A stretch of 64,000 bases of DNA from Dyadobacter sp. CY345 (GCF_021502725.1 NZ_JAKFFS010000003.1:124001-188000), one strand, 5' to 3'; positions 16,613-25,513 are shown, counted from the first letter of the stretch. A program made the numbers and translations. Notes: generated by a model from the sequence alone, not told the origin.

Positions 16613-18796
16613 ATGAAGCATTTGATCAAAGCACTAGTCTTTGTTATTATTTCTTCTCCTTTATTTGCTCAAATACCTGATAATTTCCAGTGGCTGAATG
16701 ACGGCAGTGGTTACAGAGATGTGGCAGAAGGAGAAATTGTAGAAATAAAATTACCCGCACAACAGCCAAAAATTATTGTTTCAAAACAGCAGCTTACGCC
16801 AAAAGGAGCCGGCGAAGCTTTGGCAGTACGCAGTTATTCATTTAATCAGGCCGGTAATAAAGTATTGATTTATACCAATTCGAAAAGAGTTTGGCGTTAC
16901 GATACCAAAGGTGACTACTGGGTTTTGGATCTGACTTCAAACACGTTAAAACAACTTGGAACAGGTCGTCCGGAATCTTCGCTGATGTTTGCAAAATTTT
17001 CTCCCGATGGAAAAAAAGTGGCTTATGTAAGCCAGCATAATATTTTTTCGGAAGACCTTCAAACAGGTCAGATCAAACAAATTACCATTGATGGAACGGA
17101 CCGTGTTATCAATGGGACCTTTGACTGGGTTTACGAAGAGGAATTCGATTGCCGTGATGGTTTTCGGTGGAGTCCGGATAGCAAAACTATTGCTTACTGG
17201 CAGCTTGACGCCAGGAAAGTTCGCAATTTCCTGATGATTAATACAACGGATTCCATTTATTCCCATACGATCCCGGTTGAATACCCGAAAGTTGGACAAA
17301 CGCCTTCCCCTTATAAAATCGGTGTTGTGGATGTTGTTTCTGCCAAAACCAAATGGATGAATATCCCGGGCGATCCGCAGAATACTTATGTGCCTCGTAT
17401 GGAATGGGCAGGAAGCGCAAATGAACTTGTTATTCAACAATTGAACAGGAAACAAAATGTCAGTTTGCTGATGTATATCAATGCTAAAACGGGTGTTTCA
17501 AAATCATTTTATTCGGAAACAGATGAAGCATGGATTGATATCAAAAGTCGCTGGGAAAGTAGTCCTGCCGGTTGGGATTGGCTTAGTGATGGAAAAGAAT
17601 TTGTGTGGGTGAGCGAAAAAGATGGCTGGAGACATGCTTATCGCGTAAGCAGGGACGGGAAAAAGGAAACGTTGATCACGACAGGAAAATATGATTTGAT
17701 CAGTCCGGTTCTAATTGATGAAAAAAGTAATTCTTACTATTTCACAGCCTCGCCGGAAAATGCAACCCAGGAATATTTGTATCGCGCGCCGCTAGACGGA
17801 AAAGGTGAAGCGCAGAGACTATCGCCAGCCGATCAGTCAGGCACACACGGTTATGAGATTTCTCCTTTGGCCAAATATGCGACACATCGTTTTTCCAATG
17901 CACGTATGCCAACGATGATGGAATGGATTACCCTTCCTGACCATAAATCGATTGACCCGAATAATTCGATCAGTCAGACGATGATGCGTATTAGACCAGC
18001 TAGTATCGACATTGAATTTTTCAAAATCAAAACAGCCGAAGGTGTTGAGGTTGATGGCTGGATGGTGAAACCAAATAATTTTGATCCGGCGAAAAAGTAT
18101 CCGATCGTGTTTTCAGTTTATGGAGAACCTGCTTCGAGTACCGTTCATGACAGTTATGGAACGGGAAGAAACAGACTTTATGCCGGGAACATGCAGCAGG
18201 ACGGATATATTTATGCATCCGTGGATAATAGAGGTACGCCGTCGCCGAAAGGTCGCGCGTGGCGCAAAGCGATTTACCGCAATATCGGAATAGTCAATAT
18301 TAATGATCTGGCTGGTGCTGCAACTTCCATGTTTAAGCAATATGCATTCATTGATACCAGCCGCGTGGCTGTGCACGGATGGAGCGGTGGAGGTTCTTCC
18401 ACATTGAATCTTTTGTTTAAATACCCTAAAATTTTCAAAACGGGTATCGCTGTTGCTGCCGTAGGTAATCAGCTAACCTATGACAATATCTACCAGGAAC
18501 GTTACATGGGACTACCTCAGGAAAATCGTGAAGATTTTGTGAAAGGATCGCCGATTACGAACGCGAAAAATCTGGAAGGAAATTTGTTATACATCCACGG
18601 AACGGGCGACGATAATGTTCATTATCAGAACGCAGAAATGCTGGTCAATGAATTGATCAAATATAACAAGCAGTTTCAGTTCATGGCTTATCCAAACCGC
18701 TCCCACGGGATTTACGAGGGCGAGGGAACGTCATTGCATTTGAAAACTTTGTTTACTGAATATCTGAAGAAGAATTGTCCTCCGGGCGCGAGGTAA
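16613..18796 (+). CDS. Dipeptidyl-peptidase IV-like S9B serine peptidase
   Basis: 727 residues with a signal peptide (MKHLIKALVFVIISSPLFAQ). An N-terminal beta-propeller carries WVYEEEFD, the double-Glu motif that binds the substrate amino group. The C-terminal alpha/beta-hydrolase domain has the catalytic triad Ser591 (HGWSGGGSS), Asp666 (HGTGDDNVH) and His698 (NRSHGIYEG). It should cleave X-Pro or X-Ala dipeptides from peptide N-termini in the periplasm or at the surface. Length is normal for bacterial DPP-IV. It stands alone, between two terminators. Confidence 0.93.
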   Translation: MKHLIKALVFVIISSPLFAQIPDNFQWLNDGSGYRDVAEGEIVEIKLPAQQPKIIVSKQQLTPKGAGEALAVRSYSFNQAGNKVLIYTNSKRVWRYDTKGDYWVLDLTSNTLKQLGTGRPESSLMFAKFSPDGKKVAYVSQHNIFSEDLQTGQIKQITIDGTDRVINGTFDWVYEEEFDCRDGFRWSPDSKTIAYWQLDARKVRNFLMINTTDSIYSHTIPVEYPKVGQTPSPYKIGVVDVVSAKTKWMNIPGDPQNTYVPRMEWAGSANELVIQQLNRKQNVSLLMYINAKTGVSKSFYSETDEAWIDIKSRWESSPAGWDWLSDGKEFVWVSEKDGWRHAYRVSRDGKKETLITTGKYDLISPVLIDEKSNSYYFTASPENATQEYLYRAPLDGKGEAQRLSPADQSGTHGYEISPLAKYATHRFSNARMPTMMEWITLPDHKSIDPNNSISQTMMRIRPASIDIEFFKIKTAEGVEVDGWMVKPNNFDPAKKYPIVFSVYGEPASSTVHDSYGTGRNRLYAGNMQQDGYIYASVDNRGTPSPKGRAWRKAIYRNIGIVNINDLAGAATSMFKQYAFIDTSRVAVHGWSGGGSSTLNLLFKYPKIFKTGIAVAAVGNQLTYDNIYQERYMGLPQENREDFVKGSPITNAKNLEGNLLYIHGTGDDNVHYQNAEMLVNELIKYNKQFQFMAYPNRSHGIYEGEGTSLHLKTLFTEYLKKNCPPGAR

Positions 18797-18801
18797 AATA
18801 G

Positions 18802-18835
18802 AAATCCCGGATCATGCACGATCCGGGATTTTTTA
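18802..18835. terminator. Bidirectional terminator between convergent genes
   Basis: AAATCCCGGAT (18802-18812) pairs perfectly with ATCCGGGATTT (18821-18831) over an 8-base loop, with T-runs on the + side. It serves the peptidase gene. On the minus strand it overlaps the first bases after the ATPase stop at 18833. Confidence 0.8.
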
Positions 18836-20017
18836 AAATAATGAAAGCGGGTTTATGGTCAGAAATTCCTGCCATCGTAACCCTGTATCTCCGATAAGAT
18901 AGATTTTTTTAGGATTAAACTTTTTCTGGAAAGCAGACATTCCGGAGGAAGATTGTTTAGCACCAATTTTAATTTCCAGACCGATAATCTGATTTTTGTA
19001 TTGTAAAACAAAATCTACTTCCTGATCACGATCCCGCCAATAGTAGACCTTGAACTGCTCTGAGAAGGCCTTATTTAACAAATGCGCGCCGATTGCTGAT
19101 TCAACAATCCTTCCCCATTCCGCAGGATTTGATTTAATTTCTGAGAAAGTTTCCTGACGCTGTGCACTGATCAATGCTGTGTTATGAACCTGAAACTTGG
19201 GACTTGAAGATCTTTTTCTTACAATATCTGCTGAATATTTTTCAAACCCCGCCAACAGTCCTGCGGTATCCAATAAGTGAAGATAATGAGAAAGGGTCGT
19301 CGTATTGCCTGCATCCTGCAATTGTCCCATTATTTTAGTAAATGACAGAATCTGGCCCGAATAAAGGCAACCGAGTTCAAATAATACCTTCATTAATGCA
19401 GGTTTCGCAACGCGTGATAACATCAAGATATCTTTTGAAATACTGGTTTCAATAAGGGAGTTGCTGACATAAGCTTTCCATCTTGCTTCGTTTTTTATCA
19501 AATCTGCTGAGCCGGGATATCCGCCAAACCAGGCATATTCCTCAGGGCTCCACCCAAATGTGGAATGCATCTCATCGAAAGACCAGTGTCCCATATAGGT
19601 TGTTTCAAATCTACCGGCAAGCGATTCTGTTAATCCTTCTTGCAGAAGCAATCTTGAAGAACCCAAAAGTATTAATTTGATATTTGTTTTTTCACGCGTA
19701 TCAGTGTCCCAGAGAAGTTTGACTTTTTCACTCCAATTGGTAACCTTTTGAATTTCGTCTATAATAAGCAGAAACTCTTTTTCCGGGGAATTATTTAATC
19801 TCAGACGGGCAATCTCCCATTGCTGTTGAAGCCAAAGGGAATCGGAAATGGGTAAAGAGTCTGCTGAAACAAAGTGATAATTCACCTTTGTTTTTTCAAC
19901 CAGTTGCGTTACCAATGTCGTTTTTCCAACTTGACGCGGGCCCATAATGACCTGAATGAACCGACGTTGTTCATTTAATCGTTCGCTAAGTTGCTTTAAA
20001 TGAGATCGTTCGTACAT
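18833..20017 (-). CDS. AAA-type ATPase with DUF4143 domain
   Basis: 394 residues. Walker A GPRQVGKTT lies near residues 26-34 and Walker B LLIIDEIQK near 84-92. The C-terminal DUF4143 domain holds YYWRDRDQEVDFVLQYKNQIIGLEIKIG, whose spaced Asp/Glu/Lys residues resemble the PD-(D/E)xK nuclease fold. These solitary ATPases are widespread in Bacteroidota and archaea, and their role is unknown; defence and toxin-like functions have been suggested. A perfect 19-bp inverted repeat sits directly before the ATG and fills most of the space up to the M28 gene, so it may be the promoter-operator. Confidence 0.85.
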   Translation of the reverse strand: MYERSHLKQLSERLNEQRRFIQVIMGPRQVGKTTLVTQLVEKTKVNYHFVSADSLPISDSLWLQQQWEIARLRLNNSPEKEFLLIIDEIQKVTNWSEKVKLLWDTDTREKTNIKLILLGSSRLLLQEGLTESLAGRFETTYMGHWSFDEMHSTFGWSPEEYAWFGGYPGSADLIKNEARWKAYVSNSLIETSISKDILMLSRVAKPALMKVLFELGCLYSGQILSFTKIMGQLQDAGNTTTLSHYLHLLDTAGLLAGFEKYSADIVRKRSSSPKFQVHNTALISAQRQETFSEIKSNPAEWGRIVESAIGAHLLNKAFSEQFKVYYWRDRDQEVDFVLQYKNQIIGLEIKIGAKQSSSGMSAFQKKFNPKKIYLIGDTGLRWQEFLTINPLSLF

Positions 20018-20018
20018 A

Positions 20019-20078
20019 ATTTACAATTTACTCAATGCAATGAGTAAATTTAATCGATCCATTGAGTAAATTGTAAAT
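20019..20078. promoter_or_regulatory. Perfect 19-bp inverted repeat with a third half-site upstream of the DUF4143 ATPase
   Basis: 20019-20037 and 20060-20078 are exact inverted complements, separated by 22 bases. The spacer contains another TGAGTAAAT copy (20041-20049), so the core appears three times in 60 bp. The element ends one base before the ATPase ATG codon (20017) and 9 bases from the M28 stop. There is no T-run, so it looks like an operator or mRNA leader structure rather than a simple terminator. Confidence 0.65.
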
Positions 20079-20087
20079 CCTGATACT

Positions 20088-21614
20088 TTATTTACCATAA
20101 AGTTTCTTGGCTGCCGCCTCGTACTTATCTCCAGCAATCCATTGTGGAGCTGTTTTCCGGTCAGCGACAAGTCTTACGGTGTAAGTATAGGCCTGGCAAA
20201 ATTTTAATAAATAGCCAAAGTCAACCGTTTCAGGGTTATCCGAAACCTGGTGATAATTTTTCATAATATCACCATTAAATTCTTTGAAACCGGGCGTAAA
20301 TGTTGGTGCAGGAATTCCTTCTTTTGCAAAATTAACATTATCAGAACGGTCAAATAGTCCTTGTTCCGGCGATGGATCAGCAAAAACACCCAATCCGAAA
20401 GCTTTGCTGGCTGTTTCAATTTCAGTTTTTACGCCGGTACGGTTTAATCCCATAACAGAAACAATTGTGGTATCGTTATAGCCCGCGCCATCAGAATTCA
20501 GGTTGAGAATACACTTGTTCAATGGAAGTAAAGGATGTGCCGCATAATAACGACTTCCCAAAAGTCCTACCTCTTCGGCGGTTAAGGCTACGATCAATAC
20601 CGACCGCTTCGGTGGATTTTTGGCAAGGGCTTCTGCTGCTGTCAAAAGTGCAACAGTTCCGAAAGCATTATCTCGTGCTCCGTTGAAAATACTGTCTTCG
20701 GACGTAAAAGGTTGTCCGCCTTGCTTTCCAACACCGACATGGTCATAATGTGCAGTCAGCAGGACATATTCATCTTTTAAAACAGGATCAGAACCTTTGA
20801 TATAACCGGCAACATTGTAGCTGTTTACCAACTGACTTTTGCGGCCTGAACTCTTAAAAGTTACATTTTGTGCACCGCGAAGTGCTCGTGTAATCTTTGC
20901 TTCCTTTCCATTTACCCAGGCATGAGGAATTGATTTCAAATCACTTTTTGAATCTGCCAGAGCAATGCGTTCACCTGCAAAATAGCGGTTAACCATATTC
21001 CAGGGCATTGGTGCATTAAATAATTCTATAATGGCAATTGCTCCTTTTTCTGCTGCTATTTTTCTTTTTTCTGCCGAAGAAGCGATGATTTCCGAAGGCG
21101 TCTGCACGTCCGGAGTTCCGCTTTGCAACAGGACAATTTTACCTTTCACATCCAGTCCTTTATAATCATCCCATCCTTTTGTAGAATTTTCAAGACCATA
21201 ACTAGCGTAAACCAGAGGAGCAGTCAGGTCGGTTGTTTCTCCATTCATCAAAATCCAGTCTTCCCCGCTTTTTAAATTTTCAGCATCAGCAATAATTTCT
21301 CCGGCACCATTGGATCCAATTTTTTCAAAAGGAACATTTTGGTAATAACCAGAAGTGCCGGAAGCCGTATTTCCAGGAACGGGAACAACGCCTGATTTTC
21401 TAAATTGTTCAGCGATATACCGGGCAGCTACAAAATTTCCCTGCTCGCCCGTACGTCTTCCCATAAGCTCATCGCCAGCCAAAAAACGGATATGTGCCTC
21501 TGTTTCTGACTGTTTGATGTTGAATTCTGGCGGAAGAGCGGCTTTCTTTTGGGCGAATGCCGAGACATTAAATAGTAGTGATGTAGAAATTAGCAGGAGA
21601 GTTGATTTTTTCAT
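20088..21614 (-). CDS. M28-family zinc aminopeptidase with PA domain
   Basis: 508 residues with signal peptide (ending AFAQ). A PA-type insert covers about residues 110-250 (DLTAPLVYASYG ... DVKGKIVLLQSG). The M28 catalytic part has the zinc ligands in order: LTAHYDHVG (His), NGARDNAFG (bridging Asp), ALTAEEVGLLGS (catalytic and metal Glu), NLNSDGAG (Asp) and MKNYHQVSD (His). It should remove N-terminal amino acids from peptides in the periplasm. Its ATG overlaps the stop of mntA (ATGA), so it is translationally coupled to a toxin-antitoxin pair, an unexpected operon partner. Confidence 0.9.
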   Translation of the reverse strand: MKKSTLLLISTSLLFNVSAFAQKKAALPPEFNIKQSETEAHIRFLAGDELMGRRTGEQGNFVAARYIAEQFRKSGVVPVPGNTASGTSGYYQNVPFEKIGSNGAGEIIADAENLKSGEDWILMNGETTDLTAPLVYASYGLENSTKGWDDYKGLDVKGKIVLLQSGTPDVQTPSEIIASSAEKRKIAAEKGAIAIIELFNAPMPWNMVNRYFAGERIALADSKSDLKSIPHAWVNGKEAKITRALRGAQNVTFKSSGRKSQLVNSYNVAGYIKGSDPVLKDEYVLLTAHYDHVGVGKQGGQPFTSEDSIFNGARDNAFGTVALLTAAEALAKNPPKRSVLIVALTAEEVGLLGSRYYAAHPLLPLNKCILNLNSDGAGYNDTTIVSVMGLNRTGVKTEIETASKAFGLGVFADPSPEQGLFDRSDNVNFAKEGIPAPTFTPGFKEFNGDIMKNYHQVSDNPETVDFGYLLKFCQAYTYTVRLVADRKTAPQWIAGDKYEAAAKKLYGK

Positions 21615-21940
21615 TGAAGTTTAGTTTTTTCAAGGTATTTGTTTTTGTAAATTAAAACACCGGCTCTGTCGATGTGTTCAGACAGCTCCTTATTATTTAT
21701 TGAATGATAGTTGAGAACATCGAAATAATAAGGCATCATGGTTTCTTCATTCAAATAGTCTGAAATATCCATGATTAAATTAAAAGATACATTTTCTCCT
21801 TTAATTGCAATATCTACGTCGCTGCCATTTTTATAATTTCCTTTGGCGCGACTTCCAAAAATATATGCCTCTCCAATACCGGGATAGGATGCCAGAACTT
21901 GATTTATAGCCAGAATATCGGATTCACTAAGGCCAAACAT
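21611..21940 (-). CDS. mntA: MntA-type antitoxin nucleotidyltransferase
   Basis: 109 residues. Minimal nucleotidyltransferase with the motif GS-x10-DxD: Gly29-Ser30 and Asp41-Val-Asp43 in FGSRAKGNYKNGSDVDIAI. A later Asp in YYFDVLNY can complete the metal triad. In type VII toxin-antitoxin systems MntA transfers AMP to a Tyr of HepT and so silences it. The gene starts one base after hepT stops, and its own stop overlaps the M28 peptidase start. Confidence 0.88.
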   Translation of the reverse strand: MFGLSESDILAINQVLASYPGIGEAYIFGSRAKGNYKNGSDVDIAIKGENVSFNLIMDISDYLNEETMMPYYFDVLNYHSINNKELSEHIDRAGVLIYKNKYLEKTKLQ

Positions 21941-21941
21941 A

Positions 21942-22343
21942 TCAAAGCATTAATTTAAGTTTAGTATAAATTTCCTGAATCAGTGGATAATAAACTAATC
22001 TAATTTCGTCAGCTACTTGATCTGCCATCTTTTCATCATAGGTATGTGCAGTCAGATTTCTGTTTTGAAGTGCCTGTATCCACAAATGACCGTCTGTGAT
22101 TAACCCAACCTGAAATGCTTTTTTGATCGTATCACGCGGTGATCGCAATTCAAAAAAGCCTTGGTCTTCAAGATAATCTTTTAGTACATTCCATGACAGC
22201 TCAAAGCTGATCTCAAAAAACTGGATCAGTCCTGCCTTTTGAATAATATCAGGATTTTCAATTTTTATTGCCAATTCCAGAAAGCTAAGTGATTTTTCTA
22301 AATTCTGAAATCGCTGTTTCCAACGTACATCCTGTTCATCCAT
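21942..22343 (-). CDS. hepT: HepT-type HEPN toxin (nucleotidyltransferase substrate-binding family)
   Basis: 133 residues, all helical. It belongs to the HI0074-like family: DVRWKQRFQNLEKSLSFLELAI ... QFFEISFELSWNVLKDYLEDQG. The RNase/AMP-acceptor motif RX4HXY is exact: Arg95, His100, Tyr102 in RNLTAHTY. In HepT toxins Arg and His cut RNA and the Tyr is AMPylated by MntA. ATG 22343 is preferred to an upstream start at 22388, because family members begin near the DVRWKQRF motif. Promoter not identified. Confidence 0.85.
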   Translation of the reverse strand: MDEQDVRWKQRFQNLEKSLSFLELAIKIENPDIIQKAGLIQFFEISFELSWNVLKDYLEDQGFFELRSPRDTIKKAFQVGLITDGHLWIQALQNRNLTAHTYDEKMADQVADEIRLVYYPLIQEIYTKLKLML

Positions 22344-22418
22344 AGTTGACGATATTATGCTAAATGATGCAACAACTGTAATTTGCAACAGTTCTCCCGT
22401 AAAATAAGCAAATGAAAA

Positions 22419-22450
22419 AGGGTAAGCAAGAATATCCTTCCGCTTACCCT
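22419..22450 (-). terminator. Terminator of hemB
   Basis: On the minus strand AGGGTAAGC (from 22450) pairs with GCTTACCCT (to 22419) over a 14-base loop, followed by CTTTTTCATT. It is 28 nt past the hemB stop and separates hemB from hepT. Confidence 0.8.
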
Positions 22451-22477
22451 CTTTTGTTAGATATTCTATAAAGGTAA

Positions 22478-23461
22478 CTACCTCTTATTCAGTATCACAG
22501 CTGCCTCCTTCGCAAAATAAGTCAGGATACATTTCGCGCCAGCCCGACGAATACTCATCAAAACTTCCATCATCGCACGGTCGCCGTCCAGCCAGCCATT
22601 TAGGGAGGCTGCTTTGATCATTGCATATTCCCCGGAAACATTATACGCTGCAATCGGGATATCAAAATTTTCATCAAGTTGGCGAATGATATCGAGATAG
22701 GATAACGCAGGCTTAACCATTAGCATATCAGCACCTTCTGCAAAATCCAATTGTGCTTCCAGCAAAGCTTCACGGGTGTTGGCTGGATTCATCTGGTAAG
22801 TTTTTTTATCACCAAATTTTGGGGCAGATTCCAGTGCATCGCGGAAAGGACCATAAAATGCGCTGGCATATTTCGCGGAATAAGACATGATACTGACATT
22901 CGAATGTCCTTCACGGTCCAGCGTATCACGCAGATAACCGATACGGCCATCCATCATATCGCTTGGGCCAAGAATGTCGGCACCTGCTTTCGCTTGCGCC
23001 AAAGCCATTTTTCCTAAAATCTCAATGGTTGCGTCGTTAACAATTTCGCCATTTTCAACCAGGCCGTCGTGACCGTCAGAACTGTATGGATCCATCGCGA
23101 TGTCGGTCATAATGACCAGCTCAGGAAATTTTTCCTTGATTGCCGTGATGGCCTTTAAATAAAATGTGTCTTCCTTATAACTTTCAGAAGCATATTTATC
23201 TTTTTTGGCTTCGGCATAATTCGGGAAAATATCAATGGCACGGATTCCCAGATCAGTTACTTCTTTTAGTTCTTCAAGAATTGTATCAAGAGAAAAACGG
23301 TACATGCCAGGCATTGATTTAATCTCAACTTTCTGGTTGGTGCCTTCCTGGATAAACATTGGAAAAATAAAATCCGAAACCTGAAGTGTGGTTTCCTGGA
23401 CCAAATCCCGGATTGCAGAGGATTTTCGGTTACGTCTTGGGCGACGGGTTAAATAGATCAT
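22478..23461 (-). CDS. hemB: Delta-aminolevulinic acid dehydratase (porphobilinogen synthase)
   Basis: 327 residues. It condenses two 5-aminolevulinate molecules to porphobilinogen in heme synthesis, in the cytoplasm. Schiff-base lysines are visible in IMSYSAKYASAFYGPFRDA and in MLMVKPALSYLD. The metal site reads TDIAMDPYSSDGHDG, with Asp/Ala instead of the three Cys of zinc enzymes, so this is a Mg-type enzyme. The R-rich N-terminal arm (RRPRRNRKSSAIRDLV) is typical for octamer assembly. Monocistronic, with its own terminator. Other heme genes are not nearby. Confidence 0.96.
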   Translation of the reverse strand: MIYLTRRPRRNRKSSAIRDLVQETTLQVSDFIFPMFIQEGTNQKVEIKSMPGMYRFSLDTILEELKEVTDLGIRAIDIFPNYAEAKKDKYASESYKEDTFYLKAITAIKEKFPELVIMTDIAMDPYSSDGHDGLVENGEIVNDATIEILGKMALAQAKAGADILGPSDMMDGRIGYLRDTLDREGHSNVSIMSYSAKYASAFYGPFRDALESAPKFGDKKTYQMNPANTREALLEAQLDFAEGADMLMVKPALSYLDIIRQLDENFDIPIAAYNVSGEYAMIKAASLNGWLDGDRAMMEVLMSIRRAGAKCILTYFAKEAAVILNKR

Positions 23462-23470
23462 TTTATACGG

Positions 23471-23505
23471 GCGGTCAGCTATGGGCGATCAGCTTTCGCT
23501 TATCG
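23471..23505. repeat. Degenerate heptamer tandem repeat
   Basis: Five consecutive 7-mers (GCGGTCA, GCTATGG, GCGATCA, GCTTTCG, CTTATCG) lie just upstream of the hemB start. They resemble the tracts at 6159-6186 and 50802-50834 and may be one dispersed family. Confidence 0.5.
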
Positions 23506-23581
23506 CTTTTTTAGTAAATAATTTCTTACACAGAAAACCGCGGAGAAATAATTTGAGTTTCACACCAGTAATTTTTCTGCC

Positions 23582-24268
23582 CTATCCTACCATTAATTTA
23601 AAACCCTCTCCGTGTAAATTCATGATCTGGATATTGGGATCTTCTTTGAAATGTTTCCGGAGTTTGGTGATATAAACGTCCATACTGCGCGCATTAAAAT
23701 AAGAATCGTCTCCCCAGATTGTTTTCAGTGCATAACTGCGACTGATCGGCTGGTTAAGGTTCTGGCAAAAAAGTTTGAGTAATTCGGACTCTTTGCTGGT
23801 CAGTTTTGTATTTTTTTCGTCAGCAGATAATTGATGGTGACTATAATCAAAAGTATAATTGCCAACTTGAAATACTGCGCTTTCCTCGGGCAGATCCGAT
23901 TGTTTTCGATATCTTCTCAGTATTGCTTCAATGCGCAGGATAAGTTCTTCACGGTCAAAAGGTTTTGTTACATAATCATCCGCACCAACCCGGAATCCCT
24001 GCATGGTATCTTCCTTCATCGATTTGGCAGTCAGGAAAATAATCGGAACATCACGGCCACTCATTCGTACCTCTTTTGCTAGTGAAAAACCATCTTTTTT
24101 TGGCATCATTACGTCAAAAATGCAGAGATCATATTGATTGTCAACAAAAGATTGCCAGCCCTTCTGACCGTCCGTGGCGAGGTCTGTCGAAAATCCCTTA
24201 TCGATCAGATATTCCTGAAGTAGTAATCCTAAATTAGCGTCGTCTTCAACAAGTAAGAGGTTGGGCAT
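23582..24268 (-). CDS. OmpR/PhoB-family response regulator without adjacent kinase
   Basis: 228 residues. The receiver domain has the acidic pocket Glu8-Asp9-Asp10, phospho-acceptor Asp52 (LCIFDVMMPKKDG), and LTAK and KPF motifs. The C-terminal winged helix includes LTSKESELLKLFCQNLNQPISRSYALKTIWGDDSYFNARSMDVYITKLRKHF. It resembles the RprY-like regulators of Bacteroidota. No histidine kinase gene lies on either side (hemB downstream, hydrolase divergent), so the cognate kinase is elsewhere. A 113-nt divergent region separates it from the next gene. Confidence 0.92.
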   Translation of the reverse strand: MPNLLLVEDDANLGLLLQEYLIDKGFSTDLATDGQKGWQSFVDNQYDLCIFDVMMPKKDGFSLAKEVRMSGRDVPIIFLTAKSMKEDTMQGFRVGADDYVTKPFDREELILRIEAILRRYRKQSDLPEESAVFQVGNYTFDYSHHQLSADEKNTKLTSKESELLKLFCQNLNQPISRSYALKTIWGDDSYFNARSMDVYITKLRKHFKEDPNIQIMNLHGEGFKLMVG

Positions 24269-24381
24269 TTTTTCCTGGCTAAAATTATTAATTGTTTATT
24301 GCTTCCTTGCTTGTCTTAATTGGAATGCAGTATAAAACTAGCGAACTTTCGGAGTAAAGAAACCTTCAAAAATCATAATAT

Positions 24382-25392
24382 ATGTTAAAAATTATTGTGT
24401 GGATCGTTGCCATACTGGCCTTGCTCGTCATCGTGTATTTTGTTGGTCCGAAAGTAACTGCCACAGTGCCAGACCCTGCACTTCCTCAGGTAAGCCAAAA
24501 TCTGCCACAACTTGAACAGGAAATCAATGCATCTGAGGCTGCGATAAAAGACATGAAAAGAGATAATCAGGCCAGAATAGTTTGGGCGGATACCTCTAAA
24601 AAAGAAAAAACACCATACAGTATTGTCTACATACACGGCTTTGGAGCCAGTTGGGCTGAGGGCGAGCCCATTCATAGAAATCTTGCCAAACGATATGGGG
24701 CGAATCTATATCTGGCGCGTATGCACGATGCGGGCATCAGTGATTCCAACGCTTTTGACGATCTTACATCTGAAAATTTTATCGCAGGAGCAAAACGTGC
24801 TTTGTCAATCGGTAAAGCCATAGGCGATAGTGTGATTATAGTCGGCACTTCCGCAGGCGGGCTGCTGACTGTTTATCTGGCCTCAACAAATCCTGAAATC
24901 AAAGGTATCGTACTTTATTCTCCGTGTATGGCCGTAGCCTCGCCGGCGCTGAAACTGATTACAGGCCCATGGGGAAAACAAATTTTGCATGGAATTATGG
25001 GCGACCGCCGCAAGTCAGCGGACACAATTCCTGACCGCGCTAATTTCTGGCTGCAAAGTTATCATACCAACGGACTCATGGCGCTTCAGCAAACGATTGA
25101 TGCAGTGGCCAAGCCGGAAGTCTACGAAAAGATTAAAATGCCTGTTTTTCTGGCTTATTATTACAAAAATGAAGAAGAGCAGGATAAGGTTGTTTCTGTA
25201 AAAGCAATGCTGGATATGTTTTCGAAACTTGGAACACCGCCCAACCTTAAAGTTGAGAAGGCATTTCCAAATAGCGGTGATCACGTAATTGGTTCGTACA
25301 TCCGCTCAAAGGATGTGGAGGGAGTTTACAAGGCCACGGAGCAGTTTCTTGAAGAAAAATTATTATTAAAACCAGTAGAATCAGTTAAATAA
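24382..25392 (+). CDS. Membrane-anchored alpha/beta hydrolase
   Basis: 336 residues. One N-terminal TM helix (IIVWIVAILALLVIVYFVG) leaves the catalytic domain on the periplasmic side, or cleaved if processed. The hydrolase domain has the oxyanion loop YIHGFGAS and the nucleophile elbow GTSAGG (Ser). The last His is in NSGDHVIGSY and an Asp before it completes a triad. The lid region (SYHTNGLMALQQTID) is helical. Substrate is not predictable; esterase or lipase. Ends just before a candidate terminator. Confidence 0.8.
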   Translation: MLKIIVWIVAILALLVIVYFVGPKVTATVPDPALPQVSQNLPQLEQEINASEAAIKDMKRDNQARIVWADTSKKEKTPYSIVYIHGFGASWAEGEPIHRNLAKRYGANLYLARMHDAGISDSNAFDDLTSENFIAGAKRALSIGKAIGDSVIIVGTSAGGLLTVYLASTNPEIKGIVLYSPCMAVASPALKLITGPWGKQILHGIMGDRRKSADTIPDRANFWLQSYHTNGLMALQQTIDAVAKPEVYEKIKMPVFLAYYYKNEEEQDKVVSVKAMLDMFSKLGTPPNLKVEKAFPNSGDHVIGSYIRSKDVEGVYKATEQFLEEKLLLKPVESVK

Positions 25393-25397
25393 TAACC

Positions 25398-25454
25398 TTG
25401 ACTGCTACAATCCCAATGCTTTCTATTATAAAAGATTGTGGTTTAAGCAGTCAA
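25398..25454 (+). terminator. Probable terminator after the hydrolase gene
   Basis: TTGACTGCT (25398-25406) pairs with AGCAGTCAA (25446-25454), and ACAATC (25407-25412) with GATTGT (25434-25439), with an unpaired stretch between the two right-hand arms. AATTTTG follows. Imperfect, so moderate support. Confidence 0.45.
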
Positions 25455-25469
25455 AATTTTGTTACTTTG
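25436..25469 (+). promoter_or_regulatory. Possible fabI promoter
   Basis: TTG (25436-25438), 23 bases, then TTACTTTG (25462-25469), one base off TAnnTTTG. It is 44 nt before the fabI ATG and overlaps the hairpin of the previous gene. Weak candidate. Confidence 0.3.
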
Positions 25470-25513
25470 TCGGCCAAAAAGGGCGTTAACTCGTAATTAA
25501 CAATAAAAAAATC

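Noticed and set aside
22344..22388. Upstream start for HepT
   Set aside because: The extra 15 residues (QITVVASFSIISST) do not fit the family start and lack an obvious reason for conservation.
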